The position numbers and the translations under genes are program-made. Shown one piece after another: positions 17,106 through 25,060 of a stretch of DNA of 34,832 bases. Source of the DNA: Patescibacteria group bacterium (GTDB lineage Bacteria > Patescibacteriota > Patescibacteriia > JAHIZJ01); assembly GCA_028714495.1 (NCBI GenBank), contig JAQTMH010000001.1, positions 309,036 through 343,867 on the forward strand. Reading direction: 5' to 3'. Each line of letters starts with the position of its first letter. Position 1 is the stretch's first letter. The notes under the pieces are model-generated. The model was not told the DNA's origin. It did not search any database and saw only the letters and a program-made list of their open reading frames with translations.

Positions 17106-18101
17106 ATGAAAATCCTAGCCATCGAAACTTCCTGCGATGATACTTCGGTCAGCCTGGTTAATATTGCCAAGGGACGCGTAACCGTTCTCTTGGAAGTTGT
17201 TTCGTCCCAGGTGAATATCCACGCAAAATACGGCGGGGTAGTGCCAGAGGTCGCGGCCCGGAAACACATTGAAAACATCGGCCCGATTCTCAAGGCCGTT
17301 CTAGCCAAACATCCCAGCCGATCAATTGATCGCATCGCCGTTACAACCGGACCGGGTTTGATTACTTCGCTACTGATTGGCGTTGAGACTGCCAAAACGC
17401 TCGCCTATGCCTGGGACAAGCCGATTGTCGGTATTAACCACCTTGAAGGCCATATTTTATCCTGTTTGATTGACTCAGGAAAACCGAGGTTCCCCGCGAT
17501 TGCCTTAGTCGTGTCTGGCGGCCATACGCTGCTGGTTCTGGTAACTAGAATCGGAAAATATTCTATTATCGGTCAAACTCAAGATGACGCGGCCGGCGAA
17601 GCCTTTGATAAGGTGGCCAGGCTATTAAAGCTCGGCTACCCGGGCGGCCCGATTATCGAAAAGCTGGCCCGAAAGGGGAACCCAACCGCTTTTGATCTGC
17701 CCCGGCCCATGCTTGAACAGAAAAACTTTGATTTCAGCTTTGCCGGACTGAAAACCGCCGTGCTCTATCTCTATCGAGACGGAAAAATACCCCGCGGCAA
17801 AATCAATGATTTGTGCGCTTCTTTCCAACAAGCGACAGTTGACGTTTTGGTTTCAAAAACTATTAAGGCCGCCAGGAAATATAGTGCCAAGTCTGTCCTG
17901 CTCTCTGGCGGCGTGGCAGCCAACCAGCTACTTCGATCCGCGCTCAGCCGACAAGTGAAGAATGGCCTGGGTCGTCCGTTTCATGTTCCCAAAGCCAAAC
18001 ATTCAACTGACAATGCAACTATGGTAGCGGTGGCTGGCTACTATCACAAACCTATTCACTGGTCAAAGATAAGGGCTAATCCAAACTTGGAATTAAAATA
18101 G
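17106..18101 (+). CDS. tsaD: tRNA N6-adenosine threonylcarbamoyltransferase TsaD
   Basis: MKILAIETSCDDTSVSLV, GVVPEVAARKHIENI, INHLEGHI, SGGHTLLV, SGGVAANQLLR; the longer ORF start at 16965 lies within tRNA-Glu so the start is set to 17106. Confidence 0.95.
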   Translation: MKILAIETSCDDTSVSLVNIAKGRVTVLLEVVSSQVNIHAKYGGVVPEVAARKHIENIGPILKAVLAKHPSRSIDRIAVTTGPGLITSLLIGVETAKTLAYAWDKPIVGINHLEGHILSCLIDSGKPRFPAIALVVSGGHTLLVLVTRIGKYSIIGQTQDDAAGEAFDKVARLLKLGYPGGPIIEKLARKGNPTAFDLPRPMLEQKNFDFSFAGLKTAVLYLYRDGKIPRGKINDLCASFQQATVDVLVSKTIKAARKYSAKSVLLSGGVAANQLLRSALSRQVKNGLGRPFHVPKAKHSTDNATMVAVAGYYHKPIHWSKIRANPNLELK

Positions 18102-18110
18102 TATAAGAGG

Positions 18111-18139
18111 TATTTCGAAATCTTTAGAAATTTCGAAAT
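18111..18139. repeat. 28-bp operator-like repeat, copy 1
   Basis: tatttcgaaatctttagaaatttcgaaa (18111-18138), containing two ATTTCGAAAT palindromes (18112-18121, 18130-18139); identical copy at 18472-18499. Confidence 0.75.
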
Positions 18140-18145
18140 TCCATA

Positions 18146-18403
18146 TCAACCAACAATCTGCCGGAATAAACGCAATTGTCTGATTCTCTTAGGCACAGAA
18201 TACCAGGTTTCGTTCTTCCGCCGTTGCGCCTCAATATATCCTTCTCGGTACAATTTTCTAAGATGGTACGAGGCGGTTGAGTTTGCGATGCCCAGTTTTC
18301 GCGAGAGCTCTCCTACTGGACATTGGCCGGAATTAAGTAATTGAAGGATGGCTAGTCTCCGATCGCTTCCAAGGGCTTTGAATGTTGAAATTAGTTTTTT
18401 CAT
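18146..18403 (-). CDS. ArsR-family-like winged helix transcriptional regulator (85 aa)
   Basis: FKALGSDRRLAILQLLNSGQCPVGELSRKLGIANSTASYHLRKLYREGYIEAQRRKNETWYSV: ArsR-type HTH. Confidence 0.85.
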   Translation of the reverse strand: MKKLISTFKALGSDRRLAILQLLNSGQCPVGELSRKLGIANSTASYHLRKLYREGYIEAQRRKNETWYSVPKRIRQLRLFRQIVG

Positions 18404-18442
18404 TGTAAATAAAAATAATGGCAGTTACCCGTCATTAACTTA

Positions 18443-18470
18443 ATCATATACCCCCAATTCATTCTGTCAA
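18443..18470 (-). promoter_or_regulatory. Sigma70-like promoter for the arsR-like gene
   Basis: Minus strand TTGACA (18470-18465), 16-nt spacer, TATGAT (18448-18443). Confidence 0.7.
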
Positions 18471-18471
18471 C

Positions 18472-18499
18472 TATTTCGAAATCTTTAGAAATTTCGAAA
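18472..18499. promoter_or_regulatory. 28-bp operator-like repeat, copy 2, between divergent arsR-like and valS promoters
   Basis: Exact copy of 18111-18138. Confidence 0.7.
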
Positions 18500-18509
18500 A
18501 TCCAAAAAA

Positions 18510-18538
18510 TTGACCAAATAGCCTTTTTTCAGTAAAAT
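18510..18538 (+). promoter_or_regulatory. Sigma70-like promoter for valS
   Basis: TTGACC 18510-18515, 17-nt spacer, TAAAAT 18533-18538. Confidence 0.65.
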
Positions 18539-18570
18539 TACAGGAGTAATCATACATTTCTGTTTAGTCT

Positions 18571-21219
18571 ATGCCCCAGGAACTCCCAAAAGCCTACGAA
18601 CCAAAAGAAGTTGAAAAAGCGATTTACCTGAAATGGGGAAAATCCGGCTTTTTTAATCCTGACAAATTGCCGGGCAAGCGCTCGAAAAACTTTTCCATCA
18701 GCCTGCCGCCGCCCAATGCCACAGGTATTCTCCATATCGGCCACGCCGTGATGCTGGCGATACAGGATTTGCTGATCCGGTTCGAACGGATGCGCGGGAA
18801 AAAGACGCTTTGGCTGCCTGGCACTGATCACGCGGCCATTGCCACGCAAAATGTGGTGGAGCAGAGTTTAAAAGCCGAGGGTAAGACCAAAAACGATTTA
18901 GGCCGTGAGAAATTCCTTGAGCGTATCAATGAATATGTCGCTTCCAAACGAAATTCGATCCGCGAACAAGTTGTTCGCCTAGGCTCGAGCTGCGATTGGT
19001 CCAGGGAGCGCTTCACGCTTGATGCCGGTTTATCAAACGCCGTGGTTACCGCTTTTAAAACCCTTTATGATGACGGTTTAATTTACCGGGGTGACCGCAT
19101 AGTAAATTGGTGCCCCCGCTGCCAATCCACCCTGGCTGATGACGAGGTGGAGTATATCGAGAAAAAGACGCCTTTTTTCTATTTCAAATACGGCCCAGTA
19201 GTGATCGGCACAGCCCGGCCAGAAACCAAGTTCGGAGACAAGGTTATTATTGTCCACCCAGACGATAAGCGCTATCAGAACATAGTCGGAAAAGACTTCG
19301 AGGTTGAGTGGATCCTGGGAAAAATTAAAGCCCGGGTAATCGCTGACCCGGCCGCCGATCCGGCCATGGGAAGCGGCGCCATGACCATTACGCCAGGACA
19401 CAGCTTTGTTGATTTTGAACTGGCTAAAAAACATAATATTGAAATTGAAAAAATTATTGACGAGCGGGGCTGCTTAACCGAAGCGGCTGGCGAAATGAAG
19501 GGCTGGCCAGTCCGTGAGGCACGAAAGAGGGTAGTGGAAATTCTCCGAGCCAAAGGCCTGATCGAAAAAGTTGACGAAAATTATATTCATAATCTCTCTG
19601 TTTGTTATCGCTGCAACACTCCGGTTGAGCCGCTGGTTTCCAAGCAGTGGTTCTTGGCCGTGGATCAGCCGACTAAACAGCTAAATGGAAAAACTCTAAA
19701 AACACGGGCGCTCGAGGTTATTGATAATAAGGAAATCGAATTCGTGCCTGAACGCTTTGGCAAAATTTACCTGCACTGGATGACCAATTTGCATGACTGG
19801 TGCATTTCGCGGCAGATTTGGTACGGCCATAGAATACCGGTCTGGCACCGAGGGAAAGAAATCGTGGTGAGCGGATCTAATCCAAAAGGCGAGGGCTGGT
19901 CTCAAGAAATCGACACTCTCGACACCTGGTTTTCTTCCTCCTTGTGGACTTTTTCCACGCTCGGCTGGCCAATAACAAAAGAGATTGGTTTTGATGCGTC
20001 ATTGGTTGATTTGGTGAAATCCGGAAAAAAGACAAAAACTTTTCGTTTGCGTGATCACGATCTTTCGGCCGGAGAAACGTGTTTCACGCACGACAGCAAA
20101 ACGAAAAAAAAGTTCGGGTACTTACATATTGTTCGCGCCACCAAAATACGGTTTGACGAGATTGAGCTTCACGCGGTTGGCCACGAACCATACAAAAGTC
20201 GCGCCGAACTGAACACGACATTTCAAAAATATTACCCGGACATTGCGATCACGTCCGACACGCCGGTGTGGCTGTACGAGTTTGTCTATCAAAAAAAATC
20301 GGATTTAGAACTATTTCATCCCACCTCAGTCATGGAAACCGCCTACGATATTATTTTCTTCTGGGTGGCGCGGATGATTATGATGTCCACTTACCTGGTT
20401 AAGGAGATACCCTTCAAAACCGTTTATTTTCATGGATTAGTCCGTGATAAAAAAGGTCGGAAGATGTCCAAATCTCTTGGCAACGGTATTGACCCATTAG
20501 AAATGGCTGATAAATACGGGGCAGACGCGGTCAGGTTAAGTTTAATCATTGGCACCTCGCCGGGTAACGACCAAAAATTAGACGAACAGAAAATCGCCGG
20601 CTACAGAAACTATGTTAATAAGGTTTGGAATATCGGCCGCTTCTTGGCAATGCAGACTAAGGGGAAAAAACTTAATCAGCCGAAAATTAAATCATTGGCT
20701 GATAAATGGATCATTAGCCAGCTTCAATATTTTTCACAAGTAATCACCACAATTGGGCTTGAGCGTTATACTTTTTCTCCTGTTGGTGAATCAGTTTACG
20801 AATTTACTTGGCATTTTTTCGCTGACTGGTATCTCGAAATCGTAAAAGTTGAGGGTAATGTCGCGCTGGCCAAACATATCTTTGGCATCTTGCTTAAGCT
20901 GCTCCACCCCTATATGCCGTTTGTCACTGAACACCTCTGGTCAATCCTTAAATATGATGAGGGATTATTGATGATCGCTCCGTGGCCCGATTCTGGAAAA
21001 GACTTTCTTGGCTGGAAAGATGACAAAAAAACCCGTGAGGATATTGAAATGGAGTTTAGTGAATTAATGAAGGCGGTAATTGACTTCCGCCGCCAGCGCA
21101 AAGAAGCTGGCACTCCAGCTGGTCAACCATGTGAAGTAAAACTTGACGCAAAAAGCCCACTGTGGCAAGATCAAGCGATAATTGAAAAGCTGGCTCGTGT
21201 TAAATTGGTAAAAGCCTAA
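18571..21219 (+). CDS. valS: Valyl-tRNA synthetase with inserted ASCH-like domain
   Basis: PPPNATGILHIGHA, KWGKSGFF, WCPRCQSTLADDEVEY, HDWCISRQIWYGHRIPVW, KMSKSLGNGIDP; extra ~105 aa between FSTLGWP and DLELFHPTSVMETAYDIIFFW. Confidence 0.96.
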   Translation: MPQELPKAYEPKEVEKAIYLKWGKSGFFNPDKLPGKRSKNFSISLPPPNATGILHIGHAVMLAIQDLLIRFERMRGKKTLWLPGTDHAAIATQNVVEQSLKAEGKTKNDLGREKFLERINEYVASKRNSIREQVVRLGSSCDWSRERFTLDAGLSNAVVTAFKTLYDDGLIYRGDRIVNWCPRCQSTLADDEVEYIEKKTPFFYFKYGPVVIGTARPETKFGDKVIIVHPDDKRYQNIVGKDFEVEWILGKIKARVIADPAADPAMGSGAMTITPGHSFVDFELAKKHNIEIEKIIDERGCLTEAAGEMKGWPVREARKRVVEILRAKGLIEKVDENYIHNLSVCYRCNTPVEPLVSKQWFLAVDQPTKQLNGKTLKTRALEVIDNKEIEFVPERFGKIYLHWMTNLHDWCISRQIWYGHRIPVWHRGKEIVVSGSNPKGEGWSQEIDTLDTWFSSSLWTFSTLGWPITKEIGFDASLVDLVKSGKKTKTFRLRDHDLSAGETCFTHDSKTKKKFGYLHIVRATKIRFDEIELHAVGHEPYKSRAELNTTFQKYYPDIAITSDTPVWLYEFVYQKKSDLELFHPTSVMETAYDIIFFWVARMIMMSTYLVKEIPFKTVYFHGLVRDKKGRKMSKSLGNGIDPLEMADKYGADAVRLSLIIGTSPGNDQKLDEQKIAGYRNYVNKVWNIGRFLAMQTKGKKLNQPKIKSLADKWIISQLQYFSQVITTIGLERYTFSPVGESVYEFTWHFFADWYLEIVKVEGNVALAKHIFGILLKLLHPYMPFVTEHLWSILKYDEGLLMIAPWPDSGKDFLGWKDDKKTREDIEMEFSELMKAVIDFRRQRKEAGTPAGQPCEVKLDAKSPLWQDQAIIEKLARVKLVKA

Positions 21220-21230
21220 CCTTCAATTCT

Positions 21231-22448
21231 ATGCCTAGAAATCCCGAAACGAGCATCTACCGAGGAGATCCAAGCGAGGTTTTCGCCCGTGATTTTATTC
21301 GCCGAGCCCCAGAATTAGATCACTACGAGGAGGTTGCTTTTGAAAGAATGGTCGCTCCCTATTTCCACGATAAACCCCAACATACCCAACTCGGCCGAGA
21401 CTTTCCTCCAGGTGCGTATAAAAGGGGCGAGCTTGAATCAGACTATCAAGAAGTGCTGCGCCTCCGGGATCGTGACAAGAAAGACGATACCGAGCGCGGA
21501 CGAATCCTCGAAGCTTTTTTTGGTCAACAAGCCGCTAGGCTAGGCTGGTTTGGCGAGAATTGCCGGGCTGTCAGAACGACCGAGTATGATGACCGCAAAA
21601 ATGCCACTGATCTGGTCTTGGTTTTCAACACCGGTGAGGGTGAACCGCTTTATTTGGCAGTTGATGTCACCACAGCTGAAAATCCAGCCGCCCTCAATGA
21701 AAAACTCAGCCGCTTGGTTAGAGGCATTGATACGGGGAATCTAACTGATTTAAAATATTTTCATGACGAAACCGGCGGGAGCGACAAACAGCCCGCGCTG
21801 AGACAGCTTCACGGCTTGCCGCGGGTAGTTATTGGTCTGACCCCAGAAGGAGTGGCGGCTTTATCAAAAGATTTGGCTCCTTATTTAGCTAGTGGTGGTA
21901 AAAACACAGCCGCGGAAAGGGCGCTTCGGTCACATGATATCCAGTCTCAGTTACTGAAAGACGTTAAACAACAGTTGGAAAACGAGATATTGCGCGCTGT
22001 TTTACGATATATCCAGCTGATTTCTGAAAAGGACGAAGCAACACTTTTTAATTACCGCTGTGAACAGCTTGGCCCGGATAATTATAATAATGTCCGCGCA
22101 CTATTAAACCTAGTGCACGACGGCGTCCTTCTGGAAAAAACTGACGAGAAATTGGTTAGAGAATTCGACAAGCTGCTTGAAGGCATTCCGCTTCTTGAAG
22201 AACTCGGGAAAAAATTTGGGATTACTTATCCCTTAACCGAGATCGTAGAAAAACATAGCCAAATTAGAAACCAGCTTAGTTTAGTTCTAGAAAAAAAAGA
22301 GGGCTCACGAGTCTCACCAGAGACTAGAGCCCGGGTACGAACGCTTGGTTTGTCACGGCCGGCTTGGCTGAGGACCGATCGGCTTGGAGCCGAACCTTTC
22401 AGAAAGTGGCTTAACCACCTCCCGCCCGCCCGGCCACAGGCCGCTTAA
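21231..22448 (+). CDS. Uncharacterised protein, possible PD-(D/E)XK nuclease-like fold
   Basis: 405-aa ORF directly downstream of valS; E-rich helix then NATDLVLVFN...EPLYLAVDVTT resembles a PD-(D/E)XK core with DxT in place of ExK. Function is a guess; the ORF itself is solid. Confidence 0.7.
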   Translation: MPRNPETSIYRGDPSEVFARDFIRRAPELDHYEEVAFERMVAPYFHDKPQHTQLGRDFPPGAYKRGELESDYQEVLRLRDRDKKDDTERGRILEAFFGQQAARLGWFGENCRAVRTTEYDDRKNATDLVLVFNTGEGEPLYLAVDVTTAENPAALNEKLSRLVRGIDTGNLTDLKYFHDETGGSDKQPALRQLHGLPRVVIGLTPEGVAALSKDLAPYLASGGKNTAAERALRSHDIQSQLLKDVKQQLENEILRAVLRYIQLISEKDEATLFNYRCEQLGPDNYNNVRALLNLVHDGVLLEKTDEKLVREFDKLLEGIPLLEELGKKFGITYPLTEIVEKHSQIRNQLSLVLEKKEGSRVSPETRARVRTLGLSRPAWLRTDRLGAEPFRKWLNHLPPARPQAA

Positions 22449-22545
22449 GCAAGCGCAGAAACCGCCACCAAATTCGCGACAGCAACCTCTGATTCTCCTG
22501 GAAGAGGAGCTGTCCGACTGGATGTACATACCTTCTCCTCTTCAT
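22411..22545 (-). CDS. Unannotated 44-aa basic small protein MKRRRYVHPVGQLLFQENQRLLSRIWWRFLRLLKRPVAGRAGGG
   Basis: RBS AAAGGAGG (22559-22552) 6 nt before ATG 22545; promoter-like TTGATT (22613-22608)-N16-TATAAT (22591-22586) on the minus strand; stop at 22411; tail overlaps antisense with the 405-aa CDS. Confidence 0.5.
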   Translation of the reverse strand: MKRRRYVHPVGQLLFQENQRLLSRIWWRFLRLLKRPVAGRAGGG

Positions 22546-22656
22546 CAGGAGCCTCCTTTGGTTTCTGATTTTTGTTTTCAGAGATATTATACCTTAGCAG
22601 AGAAGAAAATCAATGTCAAGCCGTTGGCTTCGATGTCAAAAAACTCCCTAAATTCC

Positions 22657-22691
22657 TTACGTCCCCGCAAATTCAATCTGCGGGGACGTAA
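22657..22691. repeat. Perfect 13-bp hairpin without U-tract
   Basis: ttacgtccccgca-aattcaatc-tgcggggacgtaa. Confidence 0.6.
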
Positions 22692-22723
22692 TCTACAACC
22701 CATCACTATTACTAGTCTTAAAC

Positions 22724-22763
22724 AAATAAAAAATGGCCTGACCAATAATGATCTGGCCATTTT
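22724..22763 (-). terminator. Terminator of the 110-aa gene
   Basis: Minus strand AAAATGGCC...GGCCATTTTTTATTTG. Confidence 0.65.
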
Positions 22764-22796
22764 GAGCGATCAACTCACTAGCTCCCAGTGTGTTGA

Positions 22797-23129
22797 CTAG
22801 CCGTCATCCCGGCCGTTATTCCATTTACTCCAGGCAAAACCAGTAGCCCACGCGAGCAGCTCTTCCTCGGACATTCTCCTAACAGGCCCCGTAGCAGGCA
22901 AATCTTCGGGATGTCTGCTCTGCCTTCTGGCACATTCGAGCTGGCCGGCAAACGTCCTCAAGTCCTGACCAACTGAACCGACCAGTTCACGTTTCTGCCA
23001 GGGAAACCGCGTCTCGTAAATCCTTGCCTGCTTCTCAGCCAGTACCTCGGCGGTTGATCTGAGCACCCGCACTGTGCTCGGGTCGACTCCCTGCAAGGCC
23101 CTTCCGCACGCAGTAGGATCAAAGGACAT
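22797..23129 (-). CDS. Hypothetical protein (110 aa)
   Basis: Minus strand GGAGGAGTTAGCC-ATG gives a good RBS; followed by a terminator. Confidence 0.65.
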   Translation of the reverse strand: MSFDPTACGRALQGVDPSTVRVLRSTAEVLAEKQARIYETRFPWQKRELVGSVGQDLRTFAGQLECARRQSRHPEDLPATGPVRRMSEEELLAWATGFAWSKWNNGRDDG

Positions 23130-23232
23130 GGCTAACTCCTCCCTAGATATAGAGTTGATCTATGGAAAAGGAACACGGCTTTCACTTTCATACATTATCA
23201 TACTTTTATACTAAAATCAATTCAATATCTAA

Positions 23233-23256
23233 AAAATGCCTAAAATTAGGCATTTT
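23233..23256 (-). terminator. Rho-independent terminator of pilB
   Basis: aaaatgccta-aaat-taggcatttt stem; minus strand ends ...GGCATTTTTTAG. Confidence 0.75.
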
Positions 23257-23272
23257 AATTGTTGATAACCTA

Positions 23273-24991
23273 TTATTCTGCTACCCGAAATACTTCCTCG
23301 ATTGTCGTTATCCCGTCGATCGCTTTAAGTATACCGTCCTGAACCATTGTAATCATCCCATGTTTCATGGCTAGGTCTTGAAGTTCGTTTTCAGACACAT
23401 TACCTGAAAGAATGCTTTTTTCAAGTTCCGGGTTCATAGTCATTATCTCATAGAGGCCGACTCTACCCTTCATACCCAATTTCTGGCATTTTGGACAGCC
23501 TTGCCCTTTATAAAATTTGACTTTGCCACTGTCTACCTCATATCCTGAGTTGGCCGGAATTTCACTGATAATCTTTTTAATTTTCTCCATCTCTGTTTCG
23601 TTCGGCTGATATTCAATCTTGCAGTTGGGGCAAATTCTCCTGACCAGCCGCTGAGCCATCACCGAATTTAGGGCTGGCGCGAGGAGAAATGGCTTGGCGT
23701 CTAAAGCGATAAACCGCGGGATAGTCCCGGCCGCGCTATTAGTATGGATTGTCGATAAAACCAGGTGTCCGGTCAAAGCGGCTTGGATGGCTATTTCAGC
23801 CGTCTCGCTATCACGAATTTCACCAACCATTACAATATCAGGATCTTGCCTCAAAATAGCGCGCAACCCCTTGGCAAAAGTATAATCACGGCTTACGTCT
23901 ATCTGGCTTTGACTGATGCCGGCCAGCTTATATTCGATTGGATCTTCTAGGGTGACGATCTTCGCGTCCGGACGATTTAAAAGGTTAAGAATAGCGTAAA
24001 GAGTCGTGGTTTTACCCGAACCAGTCGGCCCGGTAGTAATAATCATTCCGTTGGGCCGATCTATTTCCCGTTTCAGCCAATCATAAGCTCGGCCGCGAAT
24101 ACCCAGATCGTCAAATTTTAAACCCGTGGCTGATGAGCGTAAAAGCCTCATGACTACGCTCTCGCCATAGGCCGTCGGCAGAGTTGAAACACGAATATCT
24201 ATTTTATCATCTCCGGTAGCCACCGTAATCCGCCCATCTTGCGGCATGGTAGTAACGTTCAGTTTCAATCTGGCCATGAGTTTTATTCGGCTAATTACTT
24301 TTGGCCATTGGTTTTTTTCCATTGTCGCTACGTCAAAGAGCAGGCCATCGACTCGAAATCGCACTTTTATTTGCTTCTCTTCCGCCTCAATATGTATGTC
24401 CGAAGCTCCGGCGTTAATCGCCGACGCCAAGATAATCGTAAAGATGTCGGTTATTGACGCTATCTTTATCTTCCGATCAAGGGTAGGGAAATCAGTAATC
24501 TCGTTTTGATAGCGTACGATATCCGCTTGGCTGATTTGAAGGTCGCTCGTTACCTGTTTGATTTTTACTACCCGTTCATAGTTCTTGAGCGCGTGTTCGA
24601 AACTATCCTGCGAAATTAAATAAAGATCGACTCCGCCGTGATATTTCTGGGCAAGTTTTGAGACCATTCCCTGAAGCGTCGGCAGCTCTGGGTCAACTAT
24701 TCCCAGACGCAGTCTTCGGCCGTTCTCAAAAAAAACGATCGCTTTATTATCCCTAGCCTCAACTTCAGTAATCGTGGCAATTGTTTCCGGACTGATCGGA
24801 TAACCCCTGAGACTGACGTAGTTTAGGCCTAATTCCTGGGCCCGATTCCGAGTTAATCTCTCCTGTTCCTTAATGTCAATCTGTTTCATCTTTTCGCTGA
24901 GACGATCGGTCGTCAAAGGTCCAGCGGCCGGCTGACCCGTGGCTTTTGATTCTTTGATTAAATCCTCAATTGAGGGCGTAAGTTTTGTCAT
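23273..24991 (-). CDS. pilB: Type IV pilus assembly / type II secretion ATPase PilB/GspE
   Basis: GPTGSGKTTTLYAILNLLN, TLEDPIEYKLAGISQSQI, RQDPDIVMVGEIRDSETAEIAIQAALTGHLVLSTIHTNSA, zinc-binding CPNCKIEY / CPKCQKLG. Confidence 0.95.
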   Translation of the reverse strand: MTKLTPSIEDLIKESKATGQPAAGPLTTDRLSEKMKQIDIKEQERLTRNRAQELGLNYVSLRGYPISPETIATITEVEARDNKAIVFFENGRRLRLGIVDPELPTLQGMVSKLAQKYHGGVDLYLISQDSFEHALKNYERVVKIKQVTSDLQISQADIVRYQNEITDFPTLDRKIKIASITDIFTIILASAINAGASDIHIEAEEKQIKVRFRVDGLLFDVATMEKNQWPKVISRIKLMARLKLNVTTMPQDGRITVATGDDKIDIRVSTLPTAYGESVVMRLLRSSATGLKFDDLGIRGRAYDWLKREIDRPNGMIITTGPTGSGKTTTLYAILNLLNRPDAKIVTLEDPIEYKLAGISQSQIDVSRDYTFAKGLRAILRQDPDIVMVGEIRDSETAEIAIQAALTGHLVLSTIHTNSAAGTIPRFIALDAKPFLLAPALNSVMAQRLVRRICPNCKIEYQPNETEMEKIKKIISEIPANSGYEVDSGKVKFYKGQGCPKCQKLGMKGRVGLYEIMTMNPELEKSILSGNVSENELQDLAMKHGMITMVQDGILKAIDGITTIEEVFRVAE

Positions 24992-25060
24992 AGGTCTCTA
25001 AAGTATATCAGATTTTTACAAAATAAAAAAACGGGCGCTGCGCCAGCTGTTTTGAATAAT

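Noticed and set aside
19972-20301. Intein or intron in valS
   Set aside because: In frame, no Cys/Ser at the N-junction, no His-Asn plus nucleophile at the C-junction; better explained as a domain insertion.
22384-22800. 138-aa plus-strand ORF
   Set aside because: Runs through the 405-aa CDS end, the minus-strand small ORF, a hairpin and a terminator; likely spurious.
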